Shown: one piece after another, positions 46,650-57,474 of the stretch
Position numbering within the stretch: position 1 is the stretch's first letter
Layout of the letters: each line of letters starts with the position of its first letter
Assembly (NCBI GenBank): GCA_947652605.1
Contig: OX393579.1
Span: forward strand, 26,371,674-26,435,673
DNA: 64,000 bases
Direction: 5' to 3'
From: Elmis aenea
Lineage: Eukaryota; Arthropoda; Insecta; Coleoptera; Elmidae
Translations under genes and position numbers: made by a program
Notes under the pieces: model-generated
What the model was told of the DNA's origin: nothing
Seen by the model: only the letters and a program-made list of their open reading frames with translations
The model's database searches: none

Positions 46650-47051
46650 TTTTTTAAACCTGCCAAAGCCTGTCCCAAGCCAGGTTAGAAAAAGGTGAGG
46701 GATAGAGGAGTAACACCTCTTTAAAATAACCTAGGTTCAACTGGCCCGGTTGATAGCACCTAGTAAGGGCCCCATGTCAGGGTACGGTAAAACTGCATTG
46801 CAAAAAGATTATGGTTCATCAAAGGCTAGGGGAAGAAAACCTCGATCACAAATTATTTAGCCCTGCAGGTTGGAGGTTGGACAATGAACTAGCTACCTAT
46901 AACGTTTATATGCTAAAATCTCAAAAGCACGGTCTCAGGATTTGAACAGGATTAATAGAAGACGACACAGGTCACAGGCTAAAGAACAACAATGGATATT
47001 ACAACATGGAATGTGCAAGGCATTAACAGATTAACTAAATACGATACACCC
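46650..47051 (+). pseudogene. 5' region and start of a non-LTR retrotransposon endonuclease
   Basis: A non-AT-biased leader (CCAAAGCCTGTCCCAAGCCA onward) runs into ATG at about 46991 and the frame MDITTWNVQGINRLTKYD, which matches the first strand of APE-type endonucleases (TWNVRG-like) of LINE ORF2. The frame is cut at 47052 by the Harbinger element and does not clearly resume after it. The clade cannot be fixed from 20 residues. Confidence 0.55.
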
Positions 47052-47391
47052 TAAGGCCGTTTTCACACACGACGGCAAAACCGCTACCGTCGGCGTCAGC
47101 GCTGCCGACTTCAATGTAATCAAATGGGTGCTTTCACACACAGGCGCGGGACGGCACATTGCCGTCGCCGTCGACGGCAGCGGTTTGTGCAGCCGTCGGT
47201 GATCTCGACAATTGCGGATGCCGCCGTACTTGTTCTCATTCAGTGTTTCGATATAAGAACTGTTTTTTTCAAATAAAAACTAATCTAGGGTGTTATACGT
47301 TTTAAATGACAAATATAGAAAACTGTAATAGATAAAAATTATTTGTTTATATAAAATTGTAGTCTCACATCTATGTTATATAATATATAAG

Positions 47392-48583
47392 TAGAGGGTG
47401 GCCTATATTTCGTGAACAGATTTTTGATATCTTTTTTAATTTTCGGAATATAGCCAAAAACCGATTTTCGTCAATTTTCAAAAATGTTAAATATCTCGCT
47501 TAACCCTTTCCCGCTTAGTGGTATACTACACATACCACAAATTTGAAAATTATTCTGGATCCTGCTTTGTGGTATACTTAACGTACCACCGACCTAATAT
47601 GTTCATAAACATGCGCCCTCTATGATGCAACTCATTCAAACCGAATAGTTCGCTTCAAGTGCCTGTAATAGTTTAGTTTTTACCTCTAATTGTCAATTGA
47701 CATTCTGCGCGAAGAAAAGTGTGTCAAAATGTATAATTTATGAATTTTTAGTACTCTGAAAATTAATTTAATTTCTTTTATATGTTTGTAGTTTATATCC
47801 ATTATCTTACATTCGTATTGTACTTTTTTCAAGATTTAAGTTATTTTTTGTTATTTTTGTTAAAACATGTTAATATTTATTGCTACGTTGCTTAGGGGTA
47901 TATTTAATATACCCCCCTTTTTTTTAAACTGATGAAATTAAAAATTTGAAAAAAATTGTGAATACTTCTTAACTCATTTTCTATTGGTGTACTTAAAATT
48001 ATACATCAGAAATTACTATTTCTATACGCTGCCCACAAAGGGTTAAACGAAAAGATGGAGGAAAACTTTAGAGACATTTTTGGCATGGTTTTTTGTCCTT
48101 AATAAGGGCGATGTTCAATTTTTTTTTTGCTCTTACGAATGTTAATATATTACACCTAACCTTCTTATTTTAAATGGCAACCATAGTTGGCTGTGACATA
48201 AATCGAAAGCTTATTTTTTGCACTTTTCAAAAATATATAATTTACTTATGGTTGCCATTTAAAATAACAAAGTTAGGTGTAATAAATCAATATTAGTATG
48301 AGTAAAAAACAATTGAACATCGCTATCTTATTAAGGACAAAAAACCATGCCAAAAATATCTTTAGATTTTTTCTCTATCTTTTTGTTTAAGCGAAATATT
48401 TACCATTTTTGAAAATTGTCGAAAATCGGTTTTTGGCTATATTTCGAAAATTAAAAAAGATATTAAAAATCTGTTTACGGCAATGAATTCGTGTCAAAAA
48501 AAGAAATCTAGACCACGTACATAGTTTTTTTTCTATCTCTGATAATTACCGAGGTATGGGCATCGAAAATAGGCCACCCTGTA
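47392..48583. mobile_element. Family G copy, nested in Harbinger
   Basis: TAGAGGGTGGCCTATATTTC at the left and GAAAATAGGCCACCCTGTA at the right. The arms match 18208-18899. About 70 bp is missing near the left end. Interrupted at 47514-48042. Confidence 0.92.
47514..48042. mobile_element. piggyBac-type MITE with documented empty site
   Basis: TTAA at 47510-47513 and 48043-48046 flank CCCTTTCCCGCTTAGTGG..CCCACAAAGGG. The flanks join to TCTCGC-TTAA-ACGAAAAGAT, exactly the uninterrupted sequence at 18401-18420 in the sister G copy. This proves insertion at TTAA with a 4-bp duplication. No frame of note inside. Confidence 0.96.
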
Positions 48584-48763
48584 CAATGTACATATATGTT
48601 GGGGTCTATTAAACATTCTTCTAAATATTTTTGGTAAAATTAAAAATTACGAAATACTTTTAAAACCCCCTTTACAAGAACTGTTTGTTTATCGTAAGAT
48701 TTCCCCTAGGCTGGAAAATACCCACATTAACAAACGACACCTTCAATTCTAGTATCCTGGTGC

Positions 48764-49009
48764 TTAATACTTGTTTGTAATACCTAATTGCACCAGAATA
48801 TCAAACGTATTGGTACTCATTCGAAAGTAATTAAAGAATTTTGATTGATCTTCTCTAAGTTTTTTAAACAACGTATAAAAACTTCCTTCCAAGTATCGCA
48901 CGCTTAAAAGGGGATGAACCCAGTATTGTCTTTTATTTTTATTACTTCTGTACTTCCTCCTAAGGTTAAGTAGCCCAAGGAGATGACTTATGTTGACAGC
49001 AGCATACAT
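48764..49009 (-). pseudogene. Harbinger transposase (DDE_Tnp_4 type) N-terminal fragment
   Basis: 81 residues: YWVHPLLSVRYLEGSFYTLF followed by KKLREDQSKFFNYFRMSTNT and FDILVQLG. This is the well known RYWVHP...F..LF..LR.D..KFF.YFRMS...FD.LL start of insect Harbinger transposases, ahead of the DDE nuclease domain. The catalytic aspartates lie in the missing part, probably deleted together with the G insertion region. Orientation and place inside the TAA-flanked element agree. Confidence 0.85.
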
Positions 49010-49147
49010 CTTTCTATCGTCACAACTAAAAACAAACTATTCAGCGGCAGCGGTAATGCCGTCGTGTGTGAAAGACTCGGACTTCTGATGCCGCTACCGC
49101 TGGCGGCAACGGCAGCGGTATTGCCGTCGTGTGTGAAAACGGCCTAA

Positions 49148-50185
49148 AGCGATAGATGATATTAGTTATAATCTGTTATCATAATTTACCTAGTTACAAT
49201 CTGCCCTCTTATACCATTACTTATACAGTGTAAAGGTGATATATTGTAACGACCGCATTAGTAATGTGTATAAATAATTTTAATTAAATAAAAGCAAAAT
49301 TTTCAAGCTATGCAATTTCAAAGTATCGTGGAATTTTAAATAAAGAATATTTTTAACTTAAGTCTGTTTCTTATCGATCAATTCTTAAGACATTAGTTTA
49401 GCCATGGAAAGTTTACGTTATTAAATACGTAAATAATATAATCAAAAATAAAATGGCGACACTGCTATCGCGAGCAACTCGCCAGTATTTACTCTCAAGT
49501 GGAAAGGCACCATTAGAAGAACAGCTGACTTAAAGCATAGATGTAACATATAAAAACGAACAGACGATATGACTAAAGTTGCTTTTTTTGACGTAAGAAC
49601 ATCTCAACTTATAGTATTTCGAATTCTTTTAAGATATTTATGTTGCGTATAGAAATAAAAAAAAGAAATAAACCCGTCCTAGTATATTTGGCGTTTGAAG
49701 TAAATTATTAGCGTTCTGTTTCTTATGGAATTCAAATTAAACAGGGTACCTATATAACGATTTCATCTTTTTAAAAGAATAGCACAATAGCAGTAATACT
49801 CATTAATCCCAGTAAAACGCTACGATGAATTTAAAACTTTTAAATTGTTTTTGCTCAGAATGCGGAAATCGTATTTTTGTATAATTTTTTTTCTACGAAC
49901 GGCGCATGATGATAAACTGGCAATTAATCTCATATTCAGATACCTACGTTTCTTTTCAGAAAAAGCTAAACCTTTCAAAATAGTTCAAATACAAATGTAA
50001 CTTGAAATATAGGAGTAATTGTTATTATCGATATTCAATTATTTCTGCGAATCGTTACGTCGAATGTGGGTATACCTAAATTGATTTCCAGAAACGCACA
50101 CTCGTTCTTTTGTAAACGGATTTTCGTCTCAGTGAATTTTAATTGAATCTAAAATTAATTGTGATTTCAGCTTATTATTGGGTAT
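49148..50185. other. Spacer with a family J half-copy
   Basis: 49453-49513 (ATGGCGACACTGCTATCGCG then TACTCTCAAGTGGAAAGGC) matches one arm of the J MITE at 43495. The rest is AT-rich with no recognised feature. Confidence 0.5.
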
Positions 50186-50945
50186 AATAGTTATTTATGT
50201 ATCAAGGCCAAAAAGTGTAACTTTTTCGGCCGCGTCTGGTTTGCAAACAGGCAAGGCCGAAAAAGTACGTTTTGGCCGAGGTGCATATTAAATTTTTTGT
50301 GCGATAGAATTAAAAACAATTTAAATTTCTAGTATTTTTCAAAAATATAGGTTAGAAACTACGTGACATTCTGTCACTGAGATGACGGCGTATGCTGTTA
50401 GCTTTAATGCAAATTTACGCTGTAGCGGCCGAAAATAGTTATTTACACAACAAGTGAGCAAAGTACCTACTTCTTTTCTCGTGAGACTGCAAGCGAGTGC
50501 GGGCACGGCAGTTGAACAAGAAAAGGTACTTTGCTCACGAGTTGTGTATTACATTTTTCTCACAACCGTTGAAAAATGCGATTAAAACATGAAAAGAAAA
50601 AACCTTAATATTACACATAACCTTAAAATGTCAGTTGTGTATTTGACACGAATGACAGTTTCGCTGTCTAAAAACGCTATTACACGACGTTACCATGACA
50701 ATTCAACAAATTTTGCTCACTAGGGAGCAAAGTAATCACTTTTGCTCACTAGAGAGTAAAATGTCGTTTTGCTTACTATTTTTGATAAGGTAATGACAAC
50801 ATTTTTCAACGGTTGTGAGAAAAGTTACTTTTTAGGCCGTTGCTAAGGATAACGCCGGTAATGCAGTACTTTATGGCTGCTAACGCGTCCGTAAAACAGC
50901 TGTTTCTAGTACGATCGCACAAAAAATATTTAATGTGTACAGCGG
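50186..50945. mobile_element. Foldback-like element with GAGCAAAG subrepeats
   Basis: Inverted pairs: TATTAAATTTTTTGTGCGAT (about 50286) against ATCGCACAAAAAATATTTAA (about 50915); TTTTCTCACAACCGTTGAAA (50555) against TTTCAACGGTTGTGAGAAAA (50803). Also GTGAGCAAAGTA / GTACTTTGCTCAC, and TTTGCTCACTAGxGAG twice. The left edge recurs at 44433. Exact boundaries and TSD are not resolved. Confidence 0.7.
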
Positions 50946-51169
50946 TGATTTATATAGTTATTTTTAGCTATTAGGTCTAAAATAAATGAATTAATAAAAT
51001 TGACGAAACAAAGGGGAATAAGGAATATATTCACTAACAAATATTAAAACAAGTTGTTGTTTAAAGTTACGTGAGTTAAATGACTATAAAGATTTGTTTC
51101 AAACATGCTCTTTTTAATTAAAATACCTATTAAATTAAAAAAAAAATTTAATTGCAGTGGCCGTTTCTT

Positions 51170-51668
51170 TTCTAAACCTACAAAAAGTAAATTAGGACGA
51201 GCGGTAAATCCTCCTAGGTAAGCAAATCCTTCCTTCCGTTAGATCTTTTGGGCGGTGGTGCGAAACGACCAAAAGTTCTAAGTCCCGCTCCAATTTCCGT
51301 ACTTAGTCTCTTTTTAGCGGAGGTGTGACACGATTAAAATAGCTGTCCGAATTTCAATTTTTGAATTATTTAACCAATACCGTAACCCCGTGTCCGAACT
51401 TCAGAATCAGAATCAAAAGGAGAACCTAAATTTATTTGAACCCCAATTATTGTATTAAACGAATACTGGTTCCCCATTATCAATGACTGCTTTACACTTA
51501 TCTTATGAGCAGTAATTATTTGTTTTACACCAATTGTACATTTTATGTAAATAAAGAAAGTGAAATAAAGAAAACCATTTTAAACCGTCTAAGCTTTATT
51601 CAACTAGACCCCTGGTATCTACATTCTCCAACAGAGCTACAGGAATAGAGGAAACAACCCCTACAACA
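51170..51668 (+). mobile_element. Probable LTR of a Ty3/gypsy-like retrotransposon
   Basis: Non-repetitive block ending CCCCTACAACAAAT immediately before TGGCGCCCGA, a usual primer-binding site. AAATAAAGAAAGTGAAATAA (about 51549) provides polyadenylation signals about 100 bp before the end, as in the R region of an LTR. The left boundary is uncertain. No second LTR or gag/pol frame follows, so this is a truncated copy. Confidence 0.6.
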
Positions 51669-51672
51669 AATT

Positions 51673-51682
51673 TGGCGCCCGA
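51673..51682 (+). other. Primer-binding site TGGCGCCCGA
   Basis: Ten bases matching the tRNA-complementary PBS consensus TGGCGCC seen just downstream of retroviral and gypsy 5' LTRs. Its position directly after the LTR-like block supports both calls. Confidence 0.6.
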
Positions 51683-51690
51683 GAAATATT

Positions 51691-52699
51691 AAGTTAAAAA
51701 AAATTACAAAAGCAAAACCAAAAAGAAAAAGCGTCACAAAACTATAACTCTAAAATCAAATTCAAAATGTTTACTACGACCGGTGTGATATTTGAGACGC
51801 GATACGACCCGATGCGGCCCGTCCAAGCTTTGGTCATTATGATGACACTGACGTCGCGTCGTGACATTTATTTGCCATGACAGTGCTCGACATTAGCTGT
51901 CACGGTACTAGGTGTTCATATGTAATATACGATGTTGAAAATTTAAACCAAAATCATTTGCGGATTTTTTTTTTAAATTCGTTTATTAAAAATATTTTTA
52001 AATTATTACCAGTAAGAAATGAAAAATCATTGTATATATTTTTTAATGATTGAAATCGCCAATTTAATACAGATATAATTAATATCAATTTTTTTTGGCT
52101 CATCAAGTGATGACAATTCATCGTTAGTTGTATCATCACTCATTTTCTTACTTTTATGTTGTCTTTAACAATAAAAATCAGGAACTATTTGCAGTGACGT
52201 ACATTTTTGTATTGCTTTTTCAATAACCGATTTCGCATCACTCTTTCACATTTTTTGAGAGACAATATAATATTATCTACTACATAATCTATTGATATAG
52301 TATGATTTCGAAGAGTTAAACTTATGCAATGTATTTATATGACGTATATATTGTTACATCCGACTCCACATTACCAAATAATATACAAACTTGAAATCGA
52401 TATTCTTTAACAAATACGCGCTTTTTGATCTTTACTTTTTTCTTTTTTCTATTTCTGTTAAATTTTACCTAGCACAAATATTTTCTAATTCAATTAATAA
52501 AGACTGATCTGCGTTATTTAGACTCCCACCGAGTATCTGTGTGGCTTTTTAAAGTACTTAGTCTTTACATTTTTTTTTAAAATAACGCTTTTTAGATTTC
52601 GAATAGTAGGAATAAATTGATTGTACGGTAGCAAAACATAAAACATACACATATTTTGCGCAAATTTAACACATTATTGACTCAATGTTGCCGATAAAT
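51691..52699. other. AT-rich spacer
   Basis: A minus-strand frame starting at 52143, MSDDTTNDELSSLDEP, is protein-like for about 16 codons, then turns AT-rich and stops; unrecognised. 51775-51910 is GC-richer, with GATACGACCCGATGCGG. Confidence 0.35.
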
Positions 52700-52772
52700 T
52701 GGAATTTTGGCGCCCTATCATTACGGCGTCCTGGGCACGTGCTTACACTGCTCTTGCCTTTCCACGGCCCTG
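52700..52772 (-). mobile_element. hAT right-end fragment
   Basis: GGCGTCCTGGGCACGTGC, then TTTCCACGGCCCTG ending at 52772. The inverse CAGGGCCGTGG is hAT-like. No left end or TSD recognised. Confidence 0.45.
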
Positions 52773-53419
52773 GGACATCGCTACTGCCGCGGCACTAGCA
52801 TCATGACGACAGCACTATACGACATTTCATGCGAACGACGCTTAAAGCTTGACAGTTTCAATTTAATACGTTATTTATTTTATTTTGGCTCAGTTGTTTA
52901 TTTAGGAGAATTCGTTTTGCAAAAAAACATGTAATGAAATACTGAAGTGACAATTTTTGAATTTAAAATTTTTAAGATTTGAACTTTAAGAACAAGATGA
53001 AAACGTTTGCTTGGAGTAATCGGCACTGTAAAAACCATTTAACTATTAAAATTTTAATGTTTGTTATAAAACAAATAGGTTTGTTTTTTAAAAGTTTGTT
53101 TGGTTATAACGCAGATAGTATTCGGAATTAATGAAATGTATTAATGATGACTTAAAACAAAATGTTGAGGTTTGATGCAGTTTATTATTTAACTGATATA
53201 TTTTTATTAATACAAGTTTATTTATATATTTAACGTCATGGATTTTTTTTTATATTTTAATTTTTATACTCAATAGTATAAAAACAATTATTTGAGTATT
53301 GCGAAAAAGTCGAAATATTACAAGTTTGAATTTTTCTACAATAATTTTACAAAAAGTTAAATAAGTATAATCAGTCCACAGAGCTTTTGTTAAACACAAT
53401 TCTTTAAAAAGTTGAATAG
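52773..53419. other. AT-rich sequence downstream of the candidate exon
   Basis: On the minus strand this would be 3' UTR of the frame ending at 53420. Several AATAAA-like words exist but none is distinctive. Confidence 0.35.
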
Positions 53420-53580
53420 CTAAGAACTATCACGGTCAGAAACAGTTAAATAGTTATCTAGATACGAGTACACATCTTGATCAGGAAAACCCTCATCTAA
53501 CGTGAAGCTCAGCAAATATCTTCGTAATGATCTAAAATCACATCTGTCACTGAAATAAGCTGCTTGTCTACCAAGTAATT
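53420..53580 (-). CDS. Candidate terminal coding exon, unrecognised protein
   Basis: Minus-strand frame: a splice-acceptor-like CTTTATACAACCTTCAG precedes 53580, followed by 52 codons and a TAG at 53420-53422. The peptide begins LLGRQAAYFSDRCDFRSLRR and continues YLLSFTLDEGFPDQDVYSYL and DNYLTVSDRDSS. Its codon use is balanced and its composition (R, D, S, Y mixed) is unlike the lysine/asparagine/phenylalanine-rich shadows elsewhere, which is why I list it. The frame stays open for some 15-20 codons upstream of the acceptor, so it could also be an unspliced remnant. I do not recognise the family. No further exons were seen upstream (higher coordinates). Confidence 0.35.
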
Positions 53581-54000
53581 CTGAAGGTTGTATAAAGATT
53601 TCAATGAAAAATATATAACATGTACAGAAAGAATATAAAAAAAAACAATTTATGATTAAAAAATCTTAAAAATTATTGTACATTTAAAAACGTAAAATAA
53701 CTTCATAATGGGATAGATTTTATATTAGTACTGAGCTGACCAATTTCTTTGTTAATTTGAAATAAAAGTTTTGCTGTAACGATGCTTAGGTAATTATTAA
53801 AAGATATTTAGTGAGAGAGAAAGAGTGGTGAGATAGGGGGGATAATGGGCGATGAGAAAGGGGAAGATGGAAACGAAGGAAGAGACGAGTAAATGTGGCT
53901 TTCAGAATACGATTGGTAATATTTTTATGGCGGTACCAAATTTAAATCAATCAATTTTATGAACATTGACTTTCAAAAATCAAGAATAGGTAATCTTTTA
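53581..54000. other. Spacer with a purine-rich tract
   Basis: 53810-53890 is a G/A-rich tract (GAGAGAGAAAGAGTGGTGAG). If the exon at 53420-53580 is real this would be intron. Confidence 0.4.
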
Positions 54001-54755
54001 TACAGCGTCATTCAAGAAGTCTGCAACAAATGGAACGTTTTTATTATCGACTTCTCAGAAAATTATATTGTTTATAAAAGTTGGCACATGCTTTAAAATT
54101 AATATTAAGATAAAAAAAAACAATAAAAAGTCATAGGGCACTAGATTTTAGCGATTTTTGAAATATTCGCAGGAGTAAAGTGCGTTATTTTGAGATACAA
54201 AAAAATTTTATAAGAAAAAGATATTTAGAATCTAAAAATAAAGCAAGATTTCAATTTTGACGGTCAAATTCAAACGTTAATTTTTTAAGAAATTCTAATA
54301 TTCAAGAAGTCTGCAACAAACGGAAAAATCTTTTATTATTGATTTCTTCTTTAAGATGAAAAAAAGTTCAATAAACAGCCATAGGACACTAGATTTTAGC
54401 AATTTTTGCTAGAGTAAAGCGTCCTTTTTTTAAGAGACACAACATTTTTTTAATGAAAAAATTATAATCTAAAAATAAGGCTAGATTTTAATTTTGACGA
54501 TCTATTCCAATTTTTATTTTTTAAGAAATTTTGATTCTAAATAACATTGTTATAAAATGTTTTTGTATCTTTTAAAATATGGAACTTTACTCTTACGAAT
54601 ATTTCAAAATTCGCTAAAATCTAGTGTCCTATGACTTTTTGTTTTTTTTTTACCTTTGTTTTGGACCATGCACCAAATTATCAAGAATAAAATTTTCTGA
54701 GAAATCGAATATTAAAAAAAATCCATTTGTTGTAGCCTTTTTGAATGACGCTGTA
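54001..54755. mobile_element. Family B element, 755 bp
   Basis: TACAGCGTCATTCAAGAAGT at the left, and TTTTTGAATGACGCTGTA at the right. Arms have GACTTCTCAGAAAATTATAT and AAGAATAAAATTTTCTGAG. An internal TTCAAGAAGTCTGCAACAAA at about 54301 duplicates the left end. The least interrupted B copy here. Non-coding. Confidence 0.92.
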
Positions 54756-55235
54756 GATGGTTGTTAATTTTTATAATTATTATTTATTATTAAAATTTTA
54801 TAATTGGATAATTGTATATTAAAACCTAGTACCGATAAGTTTTTCTAACAACAACAAATTTTTGTACAACTGTTGATCATTTTTTTACCATAAAACTATA
54901 TACCTAATCGATTGTCACTTCGTTAGAGGCGATGCCTCATTGAGTAGGGTTATACCCAATGGAGTTTTTTGCCACTAAGTTTTCGTACTAATTGCATTGT
55001 TTTAACGAGGTCGATACTCTTAAAGACATAAGACGCAAAAAAGTAATTACTGTCTCTATTTCATTTAAAAATATTAGCAGGATTTTAAGGTCGCTTCATC
55101 CCTTGATTGTTATCTGAAGAATTATCAAAATCTACAAAATTTTGGACCATGAAACGTAAACTAACGCGGTTTTTTTTTTACCCTCATGTAAATTAAGAAT
55201 TACTCGTCTAAAGCGTGGAGGCTACGATTGTAACA
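54756..55235. other. AT-rich spacer
   Basis: No recognised feature. Confidence 0.4.
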
Positions 55236-55238
55236 TAC

Positions 55239-56264
55239 CGTGTGTTTTACATTCCACCGCCGATGCCATCGGTTCCATTAAAACTGTCTTACATTCAACC
55301 TATTGAAGTGTGGTGGGCACATCGGGTTTTCTTGTGTTACAGATGTGGGGAGTTTTTGGTGCCATCGTCAGCCATTTAAACCACCGAACTTGAAGCAGGT
55401 GTTTTTCTGGTGCATTGTGGAAGGGGTAGTCAGCCATTCCGTGTGTCTTATGCACCAAAGTACAATCGGTTGATGGTTGACGTCATTCACCGGTGAATTT
55501 GTGGTTGCTCGAAAACAACGGTTGAATGTAAGACGCAAGCGGTGGAACCGTTATTGTTTCTAATCTAACTTGACCTTTCGTCGTATAAGACAGTACGGTA
55601 AACAATAATGGCTGACTACCCCTTCCACAATCCACCAGAAAAACACCGACTTCAAGTACGGTGGCTTCAATGGCTGCTGATGGCACCAAAAACTGGCCAC
55701 CGCTGTAATACAAGACAGACACGATATTCCCACTACACTTCAACGGGTTGAATGTAACACAGTTTTTGACAGTTTTGATGGAACCGGTGGCACCGCCGCT
55801 GGAATGTACGACACACGGATTATTGTTTACCGTAGTTTTATATAACGACAGGTCAACTTAGGTTAGAAACAATCACGGTTCCACCGCTTGCGTCCAGTGG
55901 CGTAGCGCGGGTGAATGGCGCTTGAGCATATTTTTCCGTATTCGTCCGTATTTTTATTGTAGTTTGTGAGATTCAAGTAAAATAATGTATTATTTATTAG
56001 ATACACTGTAATGATAATGAGAAAAAAATTTAATAGTGTCTTACATTTTAGCTTTCTGGCCTTAAAAAGTAAAATAAACGCAAAAATATTTTGTATTCGT
56101 GGCACCCCCTAGTCTTGCGCCCAGGATATCGATACCCCTCTTGCTCCCCCGTCGCTACGCCACTGCTTGCGTCTTACATTCAACCGCTGTTTCTGAGCAA
56201 TCACAAATTCACCGGTGAATGACGTCACCCATCAGCCGGTTGGATTGGTGCAATGTAAGACGGA
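55239..56264. mobile_element. Interleaved inverted repeats P-Q-P'-Q' with TCTTACATTCAACC motifs
   Basis: P (55239-55437) is inverted as P' (about 55606-55816): CCGTGTGTTTTACATTCCAC against GTGGAATGT-like ends; GTGGAAGGGGTAGTCAGCCA against TGGCTGACTACCCCTTCCAC. Q (55438-55605) is inverted as Q' (about 55817-56264, interrupted by a hAT MITE): ATTCACCGGTGAATTTGTG against CACAAATTCACCGGTGAAT. TCTTACATTCAACC or its inverse occurs about six times. The 86-codon minus frame inside has no domain. The superfamily is not identified. Confidence 0.8.
55895..56165. mobile_element. 271-bp hAT MITE, TSD CTTGCGTC
   Basis: CTTGCGTC at 55887-55894 and 56166-56173. The ends CAGTGGCGTAGCGCGGG and CCCCGTCGCTACGCCACTG are near-inverse. 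It sits in Q' of the interleaved repeat. An 80-codon minus frame through it is a shadow. Confidence 0.95.
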
Positions 56265-57309
56265 TATGGTTTTGAGTTTATTCGACTATTTATCTAATTG
56301 GACGAATTTATTTTTATTTTTACTAAATTCGACTTACTTGAACTTTTTTTTAAATGTTTTTTTTACTGTTACGTTCAATTTTTTTATTGCTAGATGTTTT
56401 TTTAGTCATTGCCTGAGTTTGCTTATTTTTGTTATTCAATACACGCCTTTCTTGGCAGATAGGTACATCGAAAAAGAGAATGCAAGTTTCAATCTATCAG
56501 AATTTTGAAAGAAAATTGAAGCTAGTCATTATTAAGAAAATTCAAAGTTCTATGTCATGTCTTACAGGCCGGTTTTGAAAGCTCAGAGAGCTGCTACGGT
56601 ACAAACCAACTGACAACGTTTTTTATATGCAGGTTATCGTGTAGGATTGTTTTAACCACTGAGGATTCAGTTCTAAGTTGATACTCTATATGGGTGGCTT
56701 TATTGTCATCTATAATTATTCTTTTAAACGTAATAAAGTTTTTTCGGTAACGAAGATGGAATGTCCTGTTGTTTTTGATGCTAAACAGAGTTTATTTTGC
56801 GTTTAAATTATAGCTAAGGAAGGCGCTTATTCACTAAAAGCTAAATCTAAACTTTTACTGCTATCAAGAAAAACCATTTTGCTGTTGAAATTACCTCTTT
56901 TCACGAAATCGTTCATAACTCGATAACCCGTGGGTCGAATTTCATTTTTTTTTACATTTTTGAAGAGAGGAAAGATTGCTTTACGATTATAGATAAACTT
57001 TCAATTTGAAACGCCGAATTGGTTTCACAGCAAATAAAAAATTTCGGGTTAAATTCTTTGTTTGCCGCGTTAAATTGCAAACCCCGAGAAAATCGTTCAT
57101 TGCTTGGTAAATAATTGTTCAATTTTAAGTTTTAAAAAAAAATCATGTAAGGAAAAAAACGACGTTTAATTTGTTTTGCAACACTTTATTCGCGCTATTC
57201 GATCGAGTCTGCACGGAAAGGAATACAAACACTTGCTCGCGCACGAAATTACAAGTATTTAAAGGGAAAATGTGCAATATTTAAACGTTTGTAACATACC
57301 CCCTACTCT
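56265..57309. other. AT-rich spacer
   Basis: The frame at 56215-56508 is rich in F and L with no domain. 57180-57300 is GC-richer and unassigned. Confidence 0.4.
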
Positions 57310-57474
57310 CCACAATTGACAGTGGATCCGGTCTAGAGAGTTTTCGCCAGAGCACTCACTCTTGGCGAGAAGCTTGCCAGCGCTTTCGACAATAAATTCG
57401 GCTCAAATCAACACTCAAATGGACGACCCCCTGAGAGTAACCATCAAGAGCTACTCTCAAGTGGAAAGGCACCT
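57310..57474. mobile_element. Family J-related fragment
   Basis: The right end TACTCTCAAGTGGAAAGGC then ACC matches the J half-copy at 49491-49511 exactly. Upstream are GAGAGTTTTCGCCAGAGCAC and ACTCTTGGCGAGAAGCTTGC, suggesting diverged J arms. Confidence 0.6.

Larger units (their letters stand above)
47055..49144 (-). mobile_element. PIF/Harbinger element, TAA TSD, with two nested levels
   Basis: TAA at 47052-47054 and 49145-49147. Inverted ends GGCCGTTTTCACACACGACG are perfect over at least 23 bp. Subterminal GC-rich repeats (GCCGTCGCCGTCGACGGCAG; CGGCAACGGCAGCGGTATTG) repeat the CGGCAGCGGTxxTGCCG motif. A family G copy (47392-48583) sits in the left half and itself holds a piggyBac-type MITE. 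About 0.9 kb of Harbinger sequence remains, with only the N-terminal piece of the transposase. Confidence 0.94.
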
